A DNA stretch of 64,000 nucleotides. Source: Elmis aenea. Its lineage: Eukaryota; Arthropoda; Insecta; Coleoptera; Elmidae. The notes below the pieces were generated by a model. It was not told the origin of the DNA, searched no databases, and was given only the letters and a program-made list of their open reading frames with translations. A program made the position numbers and the translations under genes. The stretch is from assembly GCA_947652605.1 (NCBI GenBank), contig OX393577.1, positions 33,421,466-33,485,465 on the forward strand, in the 5' to 3' direction. The first letter of the stretch is position 1. Each line of letters opens with the position of its first letter. Positions 45,393 through 57,321 of this stretch are shown in pieces.

Positions 45393-48340
45393 GTGCAAGG
45401 TTTACTATTAAAATTTCAGTTAGATACAGGTTCTAGCTTATCAGTTATATCAGATAGTTTTTGGAAAGAAAAATTAAATTATCATCATTTAGTCCCCACA
45501 ATCAAATCAATATACTCTTACACAGGTAATAAAATAGTGCCATTAGGTATGTTAGAGGTACCGGTTACATTCTGGGGTAATTCGAAAACAATGCAGATGT
45601 ATGTCATTAAAAATGGTGGACCTCCCTTAGTAGGTAGGGATTTTCTGTTTTTGTTCGACATTAAATTTCCAGAAATAAGTTTCACATCTGAAACAAATGA
45701 TTTAAATATAGTATTAACAAAATACAAAAGTGTGTTTGAACCTGGCTTAGGTAAATTTAATAAAGCAGTAATTTCTTTAAAATTAATAGATGAAAATGTT
45801 ACGGCAAAATTCTTTCGACCAAGGCCATTACCATTACCCTATGCTCAGCGTAATCAAGTTGAGTCCGAATTAAATAGGTTAATTGATCTAAAGGTTCTTT
45901 CGCCTGTCGATTATAGTCCCTGGGGAACACCCATTGTGCCAGTATTAAAGAAAAATGGTTCGATACGGACCTGTGGTGATTTTAAAGTGACCGTCAACCC
46001 TCATTTAGAAATAGACCAGTATCCACTCCCACGTATAGAGGAACTTTTCAGTAAATTACAGGGTGGAGAACACTTCTCCAAAATAGATTTGTCAAATGCT
46101 TATCAACAAATATGTTTAGATGAAAAATCAAAGGAATTGGTAACAATCTCGACTCATAAAGGTTTATTTCGATATAATCGCTTACCCTACGGCATAGCTA
46201 GTGCCCCTTCCAAATTTCAAAAAATTATGGAATCGCTTTTTTCAGATTTAGATAACGTGGTTGTTTTTATTGACGATATTTTAATTACAGGTAAAAGCCG
46301 CGAACAACATTTACATAATTTGGCTGAAGTTTTAAAACGATTACACACACACGGTCTTAAGATTAGTAAAGATAAGTGTAATTTTTTTCAAACCAAAATA
46401 AATTATTTGGGGTATGAAAATGATAAAATGGGTCTTCATACAAGTCCTTCTAAAATTAAAGCTATAACTGAAGCTCAAGTTCCAAAAACGGTGAAACAAT
46501 TACAATCATTTCTGGGTTTAGTAAATTATTACGGGAAATTTGTACGAAATTTGTCTACAATATTATCTCCCTTATATAATCTGTTAAAAACTGATAGTAA
46601 ATGGTTATGGTCGGACGAATGTGATAATGCTTATAATATTATTAACAAAATTTTAACATCAACTGAAGTGCTTGTTCATTTTAATCCTGCTTTACCTATA
46701 AAATTAATCACAGATGCCAGTAATTATGGCATAGGTGCAGTTCTAGCACACATTATGCCCGATAAAACTGAAAAACAAATTGCGTATGCATCGCGTACAT
46801 TAAATAATCACGAGAAAAATTATTCTCAAATAGAAAAGGAAGCTCTTTCTATTATATTTGGTTTAGGTAAATTTCACCAATATTTGTATGGTATGGAATT
46901 CATATTGGTTACAGACCATAAACCCCTTCTGACAATTTTTAGTCCCACCAAGGGAATACCTCAGTTTGCAGCAAATCGTTTGAAACGATGGGCTATTATA
47001 TTAAGTAATTACAAATATACAATTCATTATGTTAAATAGGAGAAAAATATTGCGGATAGTTTATCTAGATTACCTTCGGAAGGTACTAGTAAGGAACTTC
47101 AAAGTAGCGACATAGATTATGTTTATCACTTCGCAAATAATACAAATTTTCCTATAGATTTTGAAATGGTACGAAATGCTACAAATTTAGATTCGTTACT
47201 ATTGAAAATAATGAACTTTTTGAAATGCGGATGGCCAAACAAAAATAATGATGTAGATTTAAAACCCTATATTCCTTATAAACTCGATTTATCTTCGGAA
47301 AAAGGATGTTTACTTTGGAATAATAAACTAGTTATACCTTTAAAATTAAGAAAACAATTTTTAGAGGAACTACATAAATCCCATTTAGGCATAGTTAAAA
47401 TGAAAAGTTTAGCTCGTTCTTATTTTTGGTGGCCCGGTTTAGGCAAAGATGTAGAAAATATTTTTTGCTCTAATTGTTTGCTAAATAAAGATAATCCGCC
47501 CAAGGTGAAATTGGCACCTTGGAAATGGCCAGAAAGCCCTTGGCTACGTATTCATATAGACTACATGGAATGGCAAAATAAATATTTTTTAATTATTATT
47601 GATGCTCATTCTAAGTAGCTGGAGGTATTTCAAACAAATTCATTAAATGCTGATACTACAATTACCGTGCTTAGATCATTATTTGCGAGATTTGGTCTTC
47701 CCCAAACTCTAGTAAGTGACAACGCAACAGCGTTTACTGGACAAAAATTTAAAGAATTTTTAAGCAAAAATAAAATTGACTTTATCACGTCTCCACCGTT
47801 TAACCCTGCATCAAATGGAGCGGCGGAGAATAGCGTTAAAACAGTTAAAAAAGCTTTACTAAATGCTTTAGGGAATTGTAAAACTATGGATTAAATAATT
47901 TTTTATTCGATTACCGCAATACCTCGCACATAACTACTGGTACCAAACCCTCCTATTTAATGTTTAAAAGAAACATTAGAACTAGGTTTGATCTCGTTAA
48001 ACCAAATGTAAATAAAGTTAATATAACCACAGTAAGAAAAAATGTAAAAGTGAATCAAAATAGACAGACAAAATATTTTAAAAATAACCGTTATGTTTAT
48101 TTTGAAGTAGGGGAAGTAGTGTATGTTAGAAACTATAAAACTAAAAAGTCAAACAAATGGATTTTAGCTACTGTTGCAAAATCATTAGGGCATAGCACTT
48201 ATCTAGTTAAATTAGATAATGACGTTTTTAGTAAACGACACGTAAACCAGATGATGAAAAATAAATTTGCAAATACTAGTATTCCTTGTAATTTTATTTT
48301 TTTTACTCCTTTCTTCCCGAGATCTGCCCTAGAGCAATAA
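45393..48340 (+). pseudogene. gypsy pol (protease, RT, RNase H, integrase), broken
   Basis: In order: aspartic protease with LDTGSSLSVIS near 45420; reverse transcriptase with CGDFKVTVNP and the catalytic FIDD near 46270; RNase H with ITDASNYGIGAVLAH and TDHKPLLTIF; and integrase with HxxH-CxxC-like zinc region (SHLGIVKMKS, CSNCLL) and a DDE core seen as HIDYM, VSDNATAF and AAENSVK. Breaks: TAG at 47037-47039 after RNase H; TAG at 47616-47618 at the Trp position just after integrase DAHSK; TAA at 47892-47894 with a shift of frame to the chromatin-binding-type C-terminal region from 47960. The reading frame is lost at 48292, where the LINE is inserted, and its tail resumes at 52745. All catalytic residues seen are intact. 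Confidence 0.92.
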
Positions 48341-48470
48341 TCGGTTGATTAAACATTTTGCATTTTGGCAGCGGGACATGCTGCAATGCAAGCGAGTGGT
48401 TAGTAAACTTACATTAAAGCCCTAACAAATAATAAAATAATACGATTAATGTTAGTAACAGCGTATAGTC

Positions 48471-51156
48471 TTATCTGTAGCTTATTTCTAATGGGGTGTA
48501 TCGCTTCAACCGATGTGTGGTTTGGCTATTGTCTAATAGGCTGACGGCAAACGGGTTGGGATGCCGTTCCAGTCGCCTGATGTATTTGGTGCTTGTGGCC
48601 TTCGCTTCTTGTAACACCGGAGGGATGTTTAGGTCATTGTGTAGAGTTTCATTTGTCACAAACCAAGCTGCGTTTGTTATTGTTCTTAGTGTTTTAGATT
48701 GGAATCTTTGCAGAATTCCTATGTTTGAAGCACTCGCGGTTCCCCACAACTGCACACCATAGGTCCACACGGGTTTTAAGATAGTTTTGTAAATAATTAT
48801 TTTATTGTCCAACGAGAGTTTTGATTTTCTGCCGATTAGCCACAGAAGTTTATTAAATTTTAATCCTAACTGCTTCCTCTTCATAAAAATATGATGTTTC
48901 CACGTTAAGCGTCGGTCCAAGTGCATCCCTAGGTATTTAGCAGTTTCTGTTTGAGGAAGTAGTTTTCCATTTAAACTAACACTGGGGCATGTTTCTTTTC
49001 TTAATGTGAACGTCACATGCTGGGACTTAGTTTCATTAGCTTTAATGCGCCACCTTTTTAACCAGCCCTGGATGTCATCTAGTGCTCTTTGTAGCTTTTC
49101 GGACGCATACGCAGGTACTTCACTTGTTGCCAGAATAGCCGTGTCATTGGCAAACGTTGCCGTGATAGTATTTGACGTTGTTGGAATGTCTGCAGTGTAG
49201 ACAAGGTATAGTATTGGTCCCAGTACACTGCCCTGTGGAACTCCTGATTGTACAGGGTACAGCTGTGTTGTTTCCTCTTGGTACTTTACCATGAAGTGTC
49301 TGTTTGTTAGGTATGACTGTAGGACCCGGTAATAGGTTTCTGGTAGTTTTGCTTTTACCTTGTGCAGTAAACCTTGATGCCACACTTTGTCAAACGCCTG
49401 GGTGATATCCAAAAACACAGCTGAGCAGTACATGTTCTTTTCAAAAGTTTTATTAAGGATTTCTACTACCCTGTGCACCTGTTCGATTGTGGCGTGCTGT
49501 TGCCTAAATCCAAACTGGTGCTCTGGTATGATATTGAGTACGTCAAGTTGGGGTTTTAGTCTTTTAAGGAATAATTTCTCGAACAGTTTTGAAAGCACAG
49601 GCAGAAGACTTATAGGTCTGTATGACGCAGGTTCTTCCGCTGGTTTTCCCGGTTTCTGGATAAGTATTATCTGAGCTACTTTCCATTGTGTAGGAAAATG
49701 TCCTATTCTTAGCATGGCATTGTATATATAAGTGAGCACGGTTAGTATTTTATTTGGGAGTTGTTTAATTATGGCCCCTGTTATAAGATCATACCCTGCG
49801 CCCTTCTTTGGATGGAGATTTCTCTTAATTACGGCTTTTACTTCTTGCATCTTGATTGCTTGTATGGGTAGCGACATTTGCAGGGGCGTACTTGGGAAAG
49901 ACACAATGTTTTCTTCTTCCTCTTGAGTGTTTTCAGAGGTATACGGTTGAAATACTTTTGCTAGGTGCTCACCGATCACGCTGGCCTTTTCGATGTCAGT
50001 TTTTGCCCAGGATCTATCACTTTTTCTTAAGGGTGGAATATGTTCTTGTGTTTTCTTTATTTTCGCCGTTGCTTTCCACAAAGAGTAATCTGTTGCTTCT
50101 GTTCGGTCCAGACCTTCCAAGTAGTCTTGAACTGCTTGGTTTTTCTACCTGTTAAGTAGCTCTTTTAGATTTTTGGCTGCTTTGTTTAGTTTTTCCTTGT
50201 CTTGAGGATATCTTGTGTTCATCCACGTTTTTCTCAACTTCCTCTTTTCGATTATTGCTTCTTTTACTGCTGTGGAACAATTTTGCTGTTGGATCTTAGT
50301 ATTAATTTCAGGGGTTGCGTCCCACGCCGATTGTTGAATTGCTCTTGTTAGGTGTTCTGCTGCTTGGTCTATATCTTCCGTTGTTGTTAGCGCAATGTTC
50401 GTACTTATTCTTTCGTTAATCAGTTGTTTAAATAGGTCCCAATTTGTTCTCTTGTTGGTTAAGCGTATTGGCTGTTGCTTACTTACTATCTCTGAGTTTA
50501 GCGTCACCATAATGGGAGAATGGTCTGACGACAGGTCGAGATTTTGTTCGGCGTGTAAATGTCTTAATGGTATACCTTTAAGAACGCAAAAGTCAACAAC
50601 ATCTGGTATTTTGTCCCTGTCGCTAGGCCAGTAGGTAGGTTTGCCGGTAGATAGAACATTCATATTATTTTCAGTAATACATCTTTCGAGCTCACGACCT
50701 TTGGGTGTTATTAGTCGTGATCCCCATCTAAAGTGCTTTGCGTTATAGTCGCCACCTACTATAAATTTATTGCCTAAAGTTGAAAAAAAGTCATTGTATT
50801 GCGGTTTTTTAATCGTGTGCCGTGGGGGACTATAAATGGCGCTGATGGTAATTGGCCCATGCGTATCTTCTATAACAATGTTAGTTGCTTGTATATGTGG
50901 TGTTTGATACTTACATGATTCGTGATGTCTTATGGAGTTTTTAATAATAATGGCACTTCCGCCATGGGCTGTGCCATCCGGGTGTTTTGTATCGTAAATT
51001 GTATAATTATGAATTCTTAAATAACTACGGTTGGTGTAATGGGTTTCTGATATTAACATTGTCGATATCGAGGTCCTTTAAGAAGACGGATACTTCTGGC
51101 CCGTGGTTTACCAAGCCATTAGCATTCCACACAGCTATTTTAAAGCAGTAGACCAT
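48471..51156 (-). pseudogene. LINE ORF2: AP-endonuclease and reverse transcriptase, inactivated
   Basis: ATG at 51156 overlaps the ORF1 stop. The N-terminal endonuclease carries LISETHYTN, VGGDYNAKHFRWGSR and LSSDHSPI. The RT carries YRPISLLPVLSKLFEKL, DITQAFDKVWH and GVPQGSVLGPILYLVY. Breaks: a frameshift near 51061 between the start and the endonuclease, and one in-frame TAG at 50147-50145 between endonuclease and RT. The RT active site reads FAND instead of F/YADD (Asn codon at 49148-49146), so a catalytic Asp is lost by a single-base change. The end, near 48471, matches the usual C-terminal position. It copies LINE RNA at a nicked target in active relatives. Confidence 0.93.
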
Positions 51157-52550
51157 TAGTTGAGTTTGTCCAGCAGTTTAGACACGATATTCATCATCGT
51201 ATCAATACGTTGGGTCATTTGCTCCACTAGTTTTTCTAGTCTAGATATTCTGTCTTCAGGTTCTTTTTCTGTGGTTTTATCGGTATTTCGTACGGCTGAT
51301 GCGTATGATTTTCGTTCTTCAATGGTGTTCGGGCGGACTGGTAAATTGTTTTCGATTGCTGAGCGATTTTTGGTCTTAAAGCGGGATTTTTTTTTTGCTG
51401 AAGTTCCTTGTATATTCTGCAACCCCGGTAATTTGCGGGATGATTCTGTTCGCAAAGAGCGCATTTCAGGTCCTAACGTTCTGTTACCCCGCAGTTTTTG
51501 CTTTCATGGAATCCACCGCATTTTATACATCTAGTTTGTCGCGTACGGTAGTTTTTAGTATGTCCTAATCTTAGACAATTTCCACATTGTGGTATTTGTC
51601 TTGTTTGGCGTACAGGTTCGACCGTGATTTTGCAGTAAAGTAAGTTTTTAAGTTCGTATATATCTTTGTTATTTTCTTTTGGTTCTAGATCTAAGAAGAA
51701 CATAGGCAATGGCTCTTTATTGTATCTGCTTTTGGCGTTGTAAACATTTTTAACGAAGTGACCTTTATTCGAAAGGTCTTCTTTGAGATCTTCCAGATTT
51801 TTAGAGTGGTGTAGGCCCTTTATTACTACGCGGAAGCTGCGTTCCGATTTTAATTGATATGTAAAGTATTTTACGTCATTTTTTTTTAAGTTCTTGTACT
51901 GCGTTGCGGTATGCATCTTCATCGTCAGTTATTAGCTTAACTTCATTATTTTTGTTAATAATTTTCAAGCTGTATTTGTTTTTGACTTTTTCATGGGCCT
52001 TTAACATGTTTATCAGCCCGTTCATGTTATTTATGCTAGCGAGAAACAGTGGGGGTGGCTTAGTATTACTTTTAGTAACAACGTTTTGTATTATTTCTAC
52101 CTGGTTTTCATTTTCTGCATTGCCTTCCAAAAGTTGGAATCTGTTTGTTGGATTTATCACTTTAAAATCAGTTATTAATTTTTGGCGCGTGTTTCGAATC
52201 GGGCCGTCTGGTGAGTTTCTTTTAGTTTTCCGGGATGTTACTTCCTTCCATTCATTTTCCTTTTTGTATTTTTCAATTGCCTCCGCTGCCATTTGTTCGG
52301 CAAGTTTAAGGATTTCTCGACGTTTTGCTTCTTCTTCTGTATCCTCCGTAGGTGGTTGTCCAAAATTTACTTTATTTTGAGATAAAGCATCTGTATTTGC
52401 AATGTTTGGAATTTGCTGCAATTCGGTGGTAATACGATTTAATTGTTCTTGCATAGCGGGATTTGATTGAATGTATTTTTCCAAAGTTTGTTGATCTGAC
52501 GGTACAGTAAGTTTCAATACACACTCATTGCTGTTTTGTTTAAAGGTCAT
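51156..52550 (-). pseudogene. LINE ORF1: gag-like RNA-binding protein, frameshifted
   Basis: ATG at 52550 (MTFKQNSNECVLKLTV). A low-complexity N-terminal half is followed by the PRE_C2HC-type domain (FRVVIKGLHHSKNLEDLKED) and zinc knuckles at 51473-51600. The first knuckle has Tyr where the last Cys should be (CGNCLRLGHTKNY); the second is complete (CIKCGGFHESKNC). There is a frameshift in the A-run near 51884 and another near 51470. A C-terminal coiled coil (DRISRLEKLVEQMTQRIDTM) ends at the TAA overlapping ORF2. Confidence 0.9.
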
Positions 52551-52562
52551 TGAGACCCGCAC

Positions 52563-52730
52563 TTATTAATTTTGCGCACTATGCACTATGTTGAATGAAC
52601 AAAGTGCATGCGAAGGTAAGAAAAACACACGACCTTTCGGTCAACGTACTTATTCGCACACGCTGCACTTGGTATCACGTAATCGGAGCGATAATAAACG
52701 TCCGTTATCGACGACACCAAAAGGTGAACT
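52563..52730 (-). promoter_or_regulatory. LINE 5' untranslated region / probable internal promoter
   Basis: 168 nt between the target duplication and ORF1. Jockey-clade elements carry an internal Pol II promoter here. No specific motif identified. Confidence 0.5.
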
Positions 52731-52744
52731 GTATTCCTTGTAAT

Positions 52745-52870
52745 GACATTTTAGATAATATTCAGATTAAAGAGGATGTAAATAATGACATTGTACCAGT
52801 AAATCAGGTTACTCCCCGTAGAGGTTTACGAATAAGTAAAAAACCAGATAGACTGATGTACGACAAATAA
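52745..52870 (+). pseudogene. gypsy pol C-terminal tail, resumed after the LINE
   Basis: Encodes ILDNIQIKEDVNNDIVPVNQ and VTPRRGLRISKKPDRL, the basic tail usual at the end of gypsy pol, to the TAA at 52868-52870. Confidence 0.85.
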
Positions 52871-53035
52871 GTTGTTTAATTTGTACTTTGTAAAATATTG
52901 TATATTTTATATTGTTTATAACTAACAGGTAATAGTTGTGATGTTGTATTAAGTTACGACAAATAAGTTTAATTTGTGCTTTGTAAAATATTGTATATTT
53001 TATATTGTTTATGACTAACATGTAATAGTTGTATT
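52858..53035. repeat. tandem about 80-bp direct repeat before the 3' LTR
   Basis: Two copies of a unit starting ACGACAAATAAGTT and ending ACTAACAGGTAATAGTTG / ACTAACATGTAATAGTTG, spaced about 100 bp apart. It lies in the untranslated region between pol and the purine tract. Confidence 0.8.
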
Positions 53036-53049
53036 TAAGTGTGAGGAGA

Positions 53050-53257
53050 TGTGGTGTATTGGGTTTGCGCATCAGCTAGTCACGCGCATCCACTGATTAG
53101 TGTATGTTAATATATTCAACCGCTTGCCATCAAGCAAGCAGTAATGTTGTACGTATTAAACTGTAAATAAATGATTTCATATTAAAGCATTTAATATATA
53201 TATATATATATATATATTACAGTATATCAGCAGTTGTTAATATCACAGTATATTACA
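53050..53257 (+). repeat. 3' LTR of the gypsy element
   Basis: 208 bp, TGTGGTGTATTG to TATTACA, containing an (AT)n tract at about 53190-53217 where the 5' LTR has the MITE. Confidence 0.95.
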
Positions 53258-53262
53258 ATAAT

Positions 53263-53800
53263 TATTTGTAAATTTACATTATAGCAATAGATAGTAGTAG
53301 TATATAAAACGACCATATTTAAAACAAAATACTCCTAATTGAAACAAATATTTGCCTTTGCTGCAATAATTTATATACCACATTAAGTTTTTGTTAGGTA
53401 CTTATTATTTTATATAATGAAATAAGTATTTATGACATAAACCTTATCGCAATTGCAATAATGTTATCACAACAGCGATAATTTTATCACGTGTTTAGAA
53501 AAACATAAATGTTATTTTAACTAAATACATACATGGTGTAGGTACATTTTAAAAATTCTCTTTTTCAAACTTTTTTACACTGGTACAGAAATTGTAGTGA
53601 AATAACATAAGTCATGTAATCCAAAGAAAACGACAAATATTAGGACAAATTCGGAATATATGTCATTTAAGAGTTAAACAAGTTATCACTTGAAAATGAT
53701 TTGTGTGAATAAGGGAGGGCATCGCTATTGATTTAGTTAAAAATACATTATTTTGAAGATTTTTAGAAAAACGACATATACAACATAAGTTATTTAAGTA
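53263..53800. other. AT-rich intergenic DNA
   Basis: No feature that I can support. Confidence 0.45.
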
Positions 53801-53955
53801 ATGGGTCAATCTAAACAGATGAATCTTCCTTAGGTGTAAACACATTTACTGTGGTTACCTTTGTTAATAACAATCATAATCTCAATAGCAACAATGGTAA
53901 CCACAGTAAAATGTGTTTACACCTAAGGAAGATTCATCTGTTTAGATTGACCCAT
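53801..53955. repeat. 155-bp near-perfect long hairpin
   Basis: Arms 53801-53865 and 53890-53955 begin ATGGGTCAATCTAAACAGAT and end with its reverse complement. Over 65 positions there is one mismatch and one single-base indel; the loop is 24 nt. The structure could be a young foldback element or a template for small RNA. The two short open frames across it merely mirror each other. Confidence 0.9.
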
Positions 53956-55769
53956 AGATCAGGTTTTCCAAAAACGATGGAAATAAAAAAAATAGACAAC
54001 AACATTATGAATAAGCAAAGTAAAACACGATCGTATTTACATTATTAACTAAAAATTAAAACTCGTCGGGAAAAACCCAAAACTTGGGTTTCATCGCACT
54101 TGAGATATTGAAACATTAAGCTGCTTAAATTTAAACGTCGTGGAAACCAATTGCTTCGAAGAATTTCAACAATTAGAAGTCACGTTATTAGGAAATATCT
54201 CTGCATTGAGCTGATTAGGGAACTTTTATTTCATTAATACGTACAATTTTTCAAGTTAAATTATAAGGTGCGTTGATATAAAAACTTGTATGTTACTGTA
54301 CCTTCTAATATGTATAACAATTAAAGTGAAGTAATGTTAATGCATTTTTAAGATTAGAACTTGTATCGCAGAATCTTAGATAAATTGGCAGTCAATTTAC
54401 AGTTTAAATATTTTCTTCCTATGCGGTTCGTTTAAATTACATTTCTCGTTATTCTATTCGTTTCAGGCTTATTTCGGAAGTAGGCAAGTTACAGTCTGCT
54501 ATAAATAAAATGTTTTTTATAGGGCCATTTAAATTAGAAGCGGCGTTACATTTAGAGCTTAGGGCAGCAAAATTATAAATACATCACTTAAACACGGGCG
54601 GTTTGTCGATAGAACTGAATCAAATTATGCATTTTCTTTAGATTTGTTTGCATTTTACCTAAAAAAAGTGATTTGGTTGTTTGTAGTGCAATGCTCAATT
54701 GATTAAATACTTATAATAATGTCGATAAACTTTAAACTATATTGTTCGTCGATTTATCAAAATAGTCCTTTATTATTCAAATGTGGAGTCACTTTAATAT
54801 ATTTAGAGGACGCAGAGGTATTCTGGGTTTTTAAACATTAAGACTGCAATTTTATTACTAAAGAATCGATGGAAATTTTTAGATGTAGATTATGATAGTA
54901 ACAAAATTATTCGACGAATCTTAACTTTAAATATTATTATAAGTTGATAAATGCGATAGGTGTTTAATTCCCTCTTTTTTTAAGCAAATAAATGATATGA
55001 ATGATTTTTTTTTTAAATGTACATCCATTCAGTGATTACCTGGCAGATAATTTTCAGATAATTTATATACAAAATATTTGGTAAATTAATCATCGTAATA
55101 ACATTTAAATTCTAGATTTAGATTAATTTACACCTTGAAACTGTTTGTGTTAAGTTATTTTTATCTTCGTTAACATCGATCGTAGCCATCAGTTAAAGCG
55201 CTTGTAGTGATCTACAAATTTATTTATTTATAGCGCGAATATATAGTTCAATAACAGCGTTTCTAAGTCAAGAGCATGTGAACTAAATTTCATGGTGTGA
55301 CAAAATATTTAAAGACGAATGTCTTTGTAAGTCTTTGTAATCACATACACAATGTAATTATAGGTTAGTTAACACTCGCATCCCTTCATTCTTATACTCG
55401 TGTACAAGTAACATCAGGCCAGAATAGTCTCTGGCATGTGTTTTTATTTAATTAAATTAATATATGAGTCTCAGCAAAATACCTAGAAACCCACAACAAA
55501 TTTCACTTGGCTCTGGTCAAAGACATCGGCATGCATTCAATCTGTATGTGTTTTGAAGGTTATACTGTAACTCTAATATAATTTTAGGCATGTCACATAA
55601 TTAAAAATATTTAATATATCTTGTTTACTACTTTTTGTCTGTTTATATTATCCTCATAAATAAAATCTGCCGAAAACTAAAACAATATGTCAAAATCTAG
55701 GAAAAAATATTTTAGTTCCTGCCAGATTTCGTTACTACGTAATTTAAAATTTTTATAGATTTTTTGCAC
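53956..55769. other. AT-rich intergenic DNA
   Basis: No gene, transposon terminus or RNA gene that I can support in this 1.8 kb. Confidence 0.45.
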
Positions 55770-55773
55770 TTAA

Positions 55774-56344
55774 CCTTTAACTAGTCGCGTGTACTGTGTA
55801 TACATAACTACTCGCATGGCGCCTCGGAGGCACCATTGGGGTTTTATAACAATATTTTTGACTTAAAATCTTAAAAATGTGTTAAACTGCTTTATTCATG
55901 AAATATAAGCTAAATCTTAAAAAGAATAACATTGACTAAATAAATTATAAGATATAAAACATATATATCTGTATATAAAACATAACTGTGAAAACAGTTT
56001 TTTTTTTTTTTTTAATACGAATCAAACATTGGATGCAAAGTATTCTCTGCACAATTTTATTGTATGCTCTGAACAAATATTTTTATGGCATTGCGAACAA
56101 ATTTGTTGCGAATGTCGATTTTTAGCCCTAGGGCATAAATGATAGCGTTCATGCCGAGTAGCACATAATTGCATTTTACGGACTGTAAACTAGAGAAATA
56201 TGAATAATACTATATAATTCGTATTCCTAAAAGTACAATTGAGGAATACATAAACAGATATTAGTGACAAAAAAATTATTAAAAATGTAACAACCATTTA
56301 AAAAACGCTTGGCGCCTCTGCGGCGCCGTGCGACTACTTAAAGG
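55774..56344 (-). mobile_element. piggyBac remnant with TTAA target duplication
   Basis: TTAA at 55770-55773 and 56345-56348. Inverted ends CCTTTAACTAGTCGCG and its near reverse complement match at about 14 of 16 positions. Subterminal inverted GGCGCCTCGGAGGC and GGCGCCTCTGCGGCGCC sit just inside. The interior encodes the last domain of a piggyBac transposase on the minus strand, so this is an internally deleted autonomous element rather than an unrelated MITE. Confidence 0.88.
56022..56182 (-). pseudogene. piggyBac transposase C-terminal Cys-rich domain fragment
   Basis: A frame of about 50 codons ending at TGA 56024-56022. It shows C and H residues spaced as in the piggyBac C-terminal zinc-binding domain: RKMQLCATRHERYHLCPRAK, then QQICSQCHKNICSEHTI, then CREYF. 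This domain binds the element's ends. An acceptor-like TCTAGTTTACAG lies just upstream, possibly because of a small intron in the parent gene, or by chance. The catalytic domain is missing. Confidence 0.75.
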
Positions 56345-56348
56345 TTAA

Positions 56349-56788
56349 GTAACATTTAACGCAATAATTTTATTTTGCATTTTATTTAATTTTTTAAAAT
56401 GTTTGAGATTAATCAACTCGATAGAAAATATTAAATTAACGAGAAAGAACGTAGAAAAAAGTTATTCACAACTATTTTTTTGGAATAGTTTTTGTTGAAG
56501 TAATATTTGCAACAGTTTTTATTGATCGATATAATCACATCAGCTTAGCTTTTTATATTTATCTGTTGAGAGCTAACAATACCTCTATAACAGTTACATA
56601 GTTTAAGAATGTTTATTATGGACTGATATTCGAACATTATTTAATCGTGTGAAACGTTAATACTAATTAATTGTAGTATAACAATTTATTCTTAAAACTT
56701 TAATCGTATTTATATTTTTAAGTATACCATATAATAACAAACTAAAATTAAAATGTTTTTTTATTTGTCGTATACAGTATAAAATATG
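56349..56788. other. AT-rich intergenic DNA
   Basis: Nothing supportable seen. Confidence 0.45.
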
Positions 56789-57321
56789 TAAGGTAATTCC
56801 GGGAGATATGCCCCACTGGGAGAGATGCCTCGGTTGTTCTATTTTCGCATGCTAATGACAGATGCCAAAATTTGTACTGTATTATTGTTCCGTAACAGTT
56901 GCTATCTGGAAGGCATACTGCCGTTGGCAAAATTTCGGGTGGTGTGCGGTTGTCAACAAAATTAAGATGAGTTCAACGATTTTAACATGGCGCTATAATG
57001 TAGTAATAACTTAAAGATACCGGCAATTCGAAATTTATTATTTTTCATGGAATACTTTTAGCCAGCTTCTCAAATACATTGTTAAGGTTATTATTGCAAT
57101 AAAATACACCGGTATCTTTTAAGTTCCATATTTTTTTTCCCCTGGGGCATCTAACCCGTACTAAAAGGATAAAATTATCGAGGTACAGATGCCCCGGTGG
57201 AACATCTATTCCTTATACACAATACAGCAACAACTAATCAATTTATTACTTAATACTGTAACACAAGCATCCTAGAAAGACTATATTGACATTATTTATA
57301 AAAAATAAACTATGTTCAGAG

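Larger units (their letters stand above)
48293..52730 (-). mobile_element. full-length jockey-clade LINE nested in gypsy pol
   Basis: The 14-bp target duplication GTATTCCTTGTAAT is exact at 48279-48292 and 52731-52744, splitting the gypsy reading frame. The element runs on the minus strand. Its A-rich 3' tail appears as TTTATTTTTTTTAC at the left end, and its 168-nt 5' untranslated region lies at 52563-52730. ORF1 (gag-like) and ORF2 (endonuclease-RT) overlap as TAATG at 51158-51154, the stop-start coupling typical of jockey elements. Total 4,438 bp, apparently not 5' truncated. Confidence 0.95.
43625..53257 (+). mobile_element. Ty3/gypsy LTR retrotransposon, interrupted by a MITE and a LINE
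   Basis: Identical 5-bp target duplications ATAAT lie at 43620-43624 and 53258-53262. LTRs start TGTGGTGTATTG and end TATTACA. A primer-binding-like TGGCGACGAAGA follows the 5' LTR at 44448, and a purine tract GTGAGGAGA precedes the 3' LTR. Gag and pol lie between in the order protease, RT, RNase H, integrase, which is Ty3/gypsy order. Without the two nested insertions the element is about 4.6 kb. The LTRs differ at about two substitutions and one small indel over 200 bp, apart from the AT tract, so insertion is fairly recent. Several stops and frameshifts make it non-autonomous now. Confidence 0.95.

Noticed and set aside
48496..52380. Plus-strand frames across the LINE
   Set aside because: Antisense shadows of ORF1 and ORF2.
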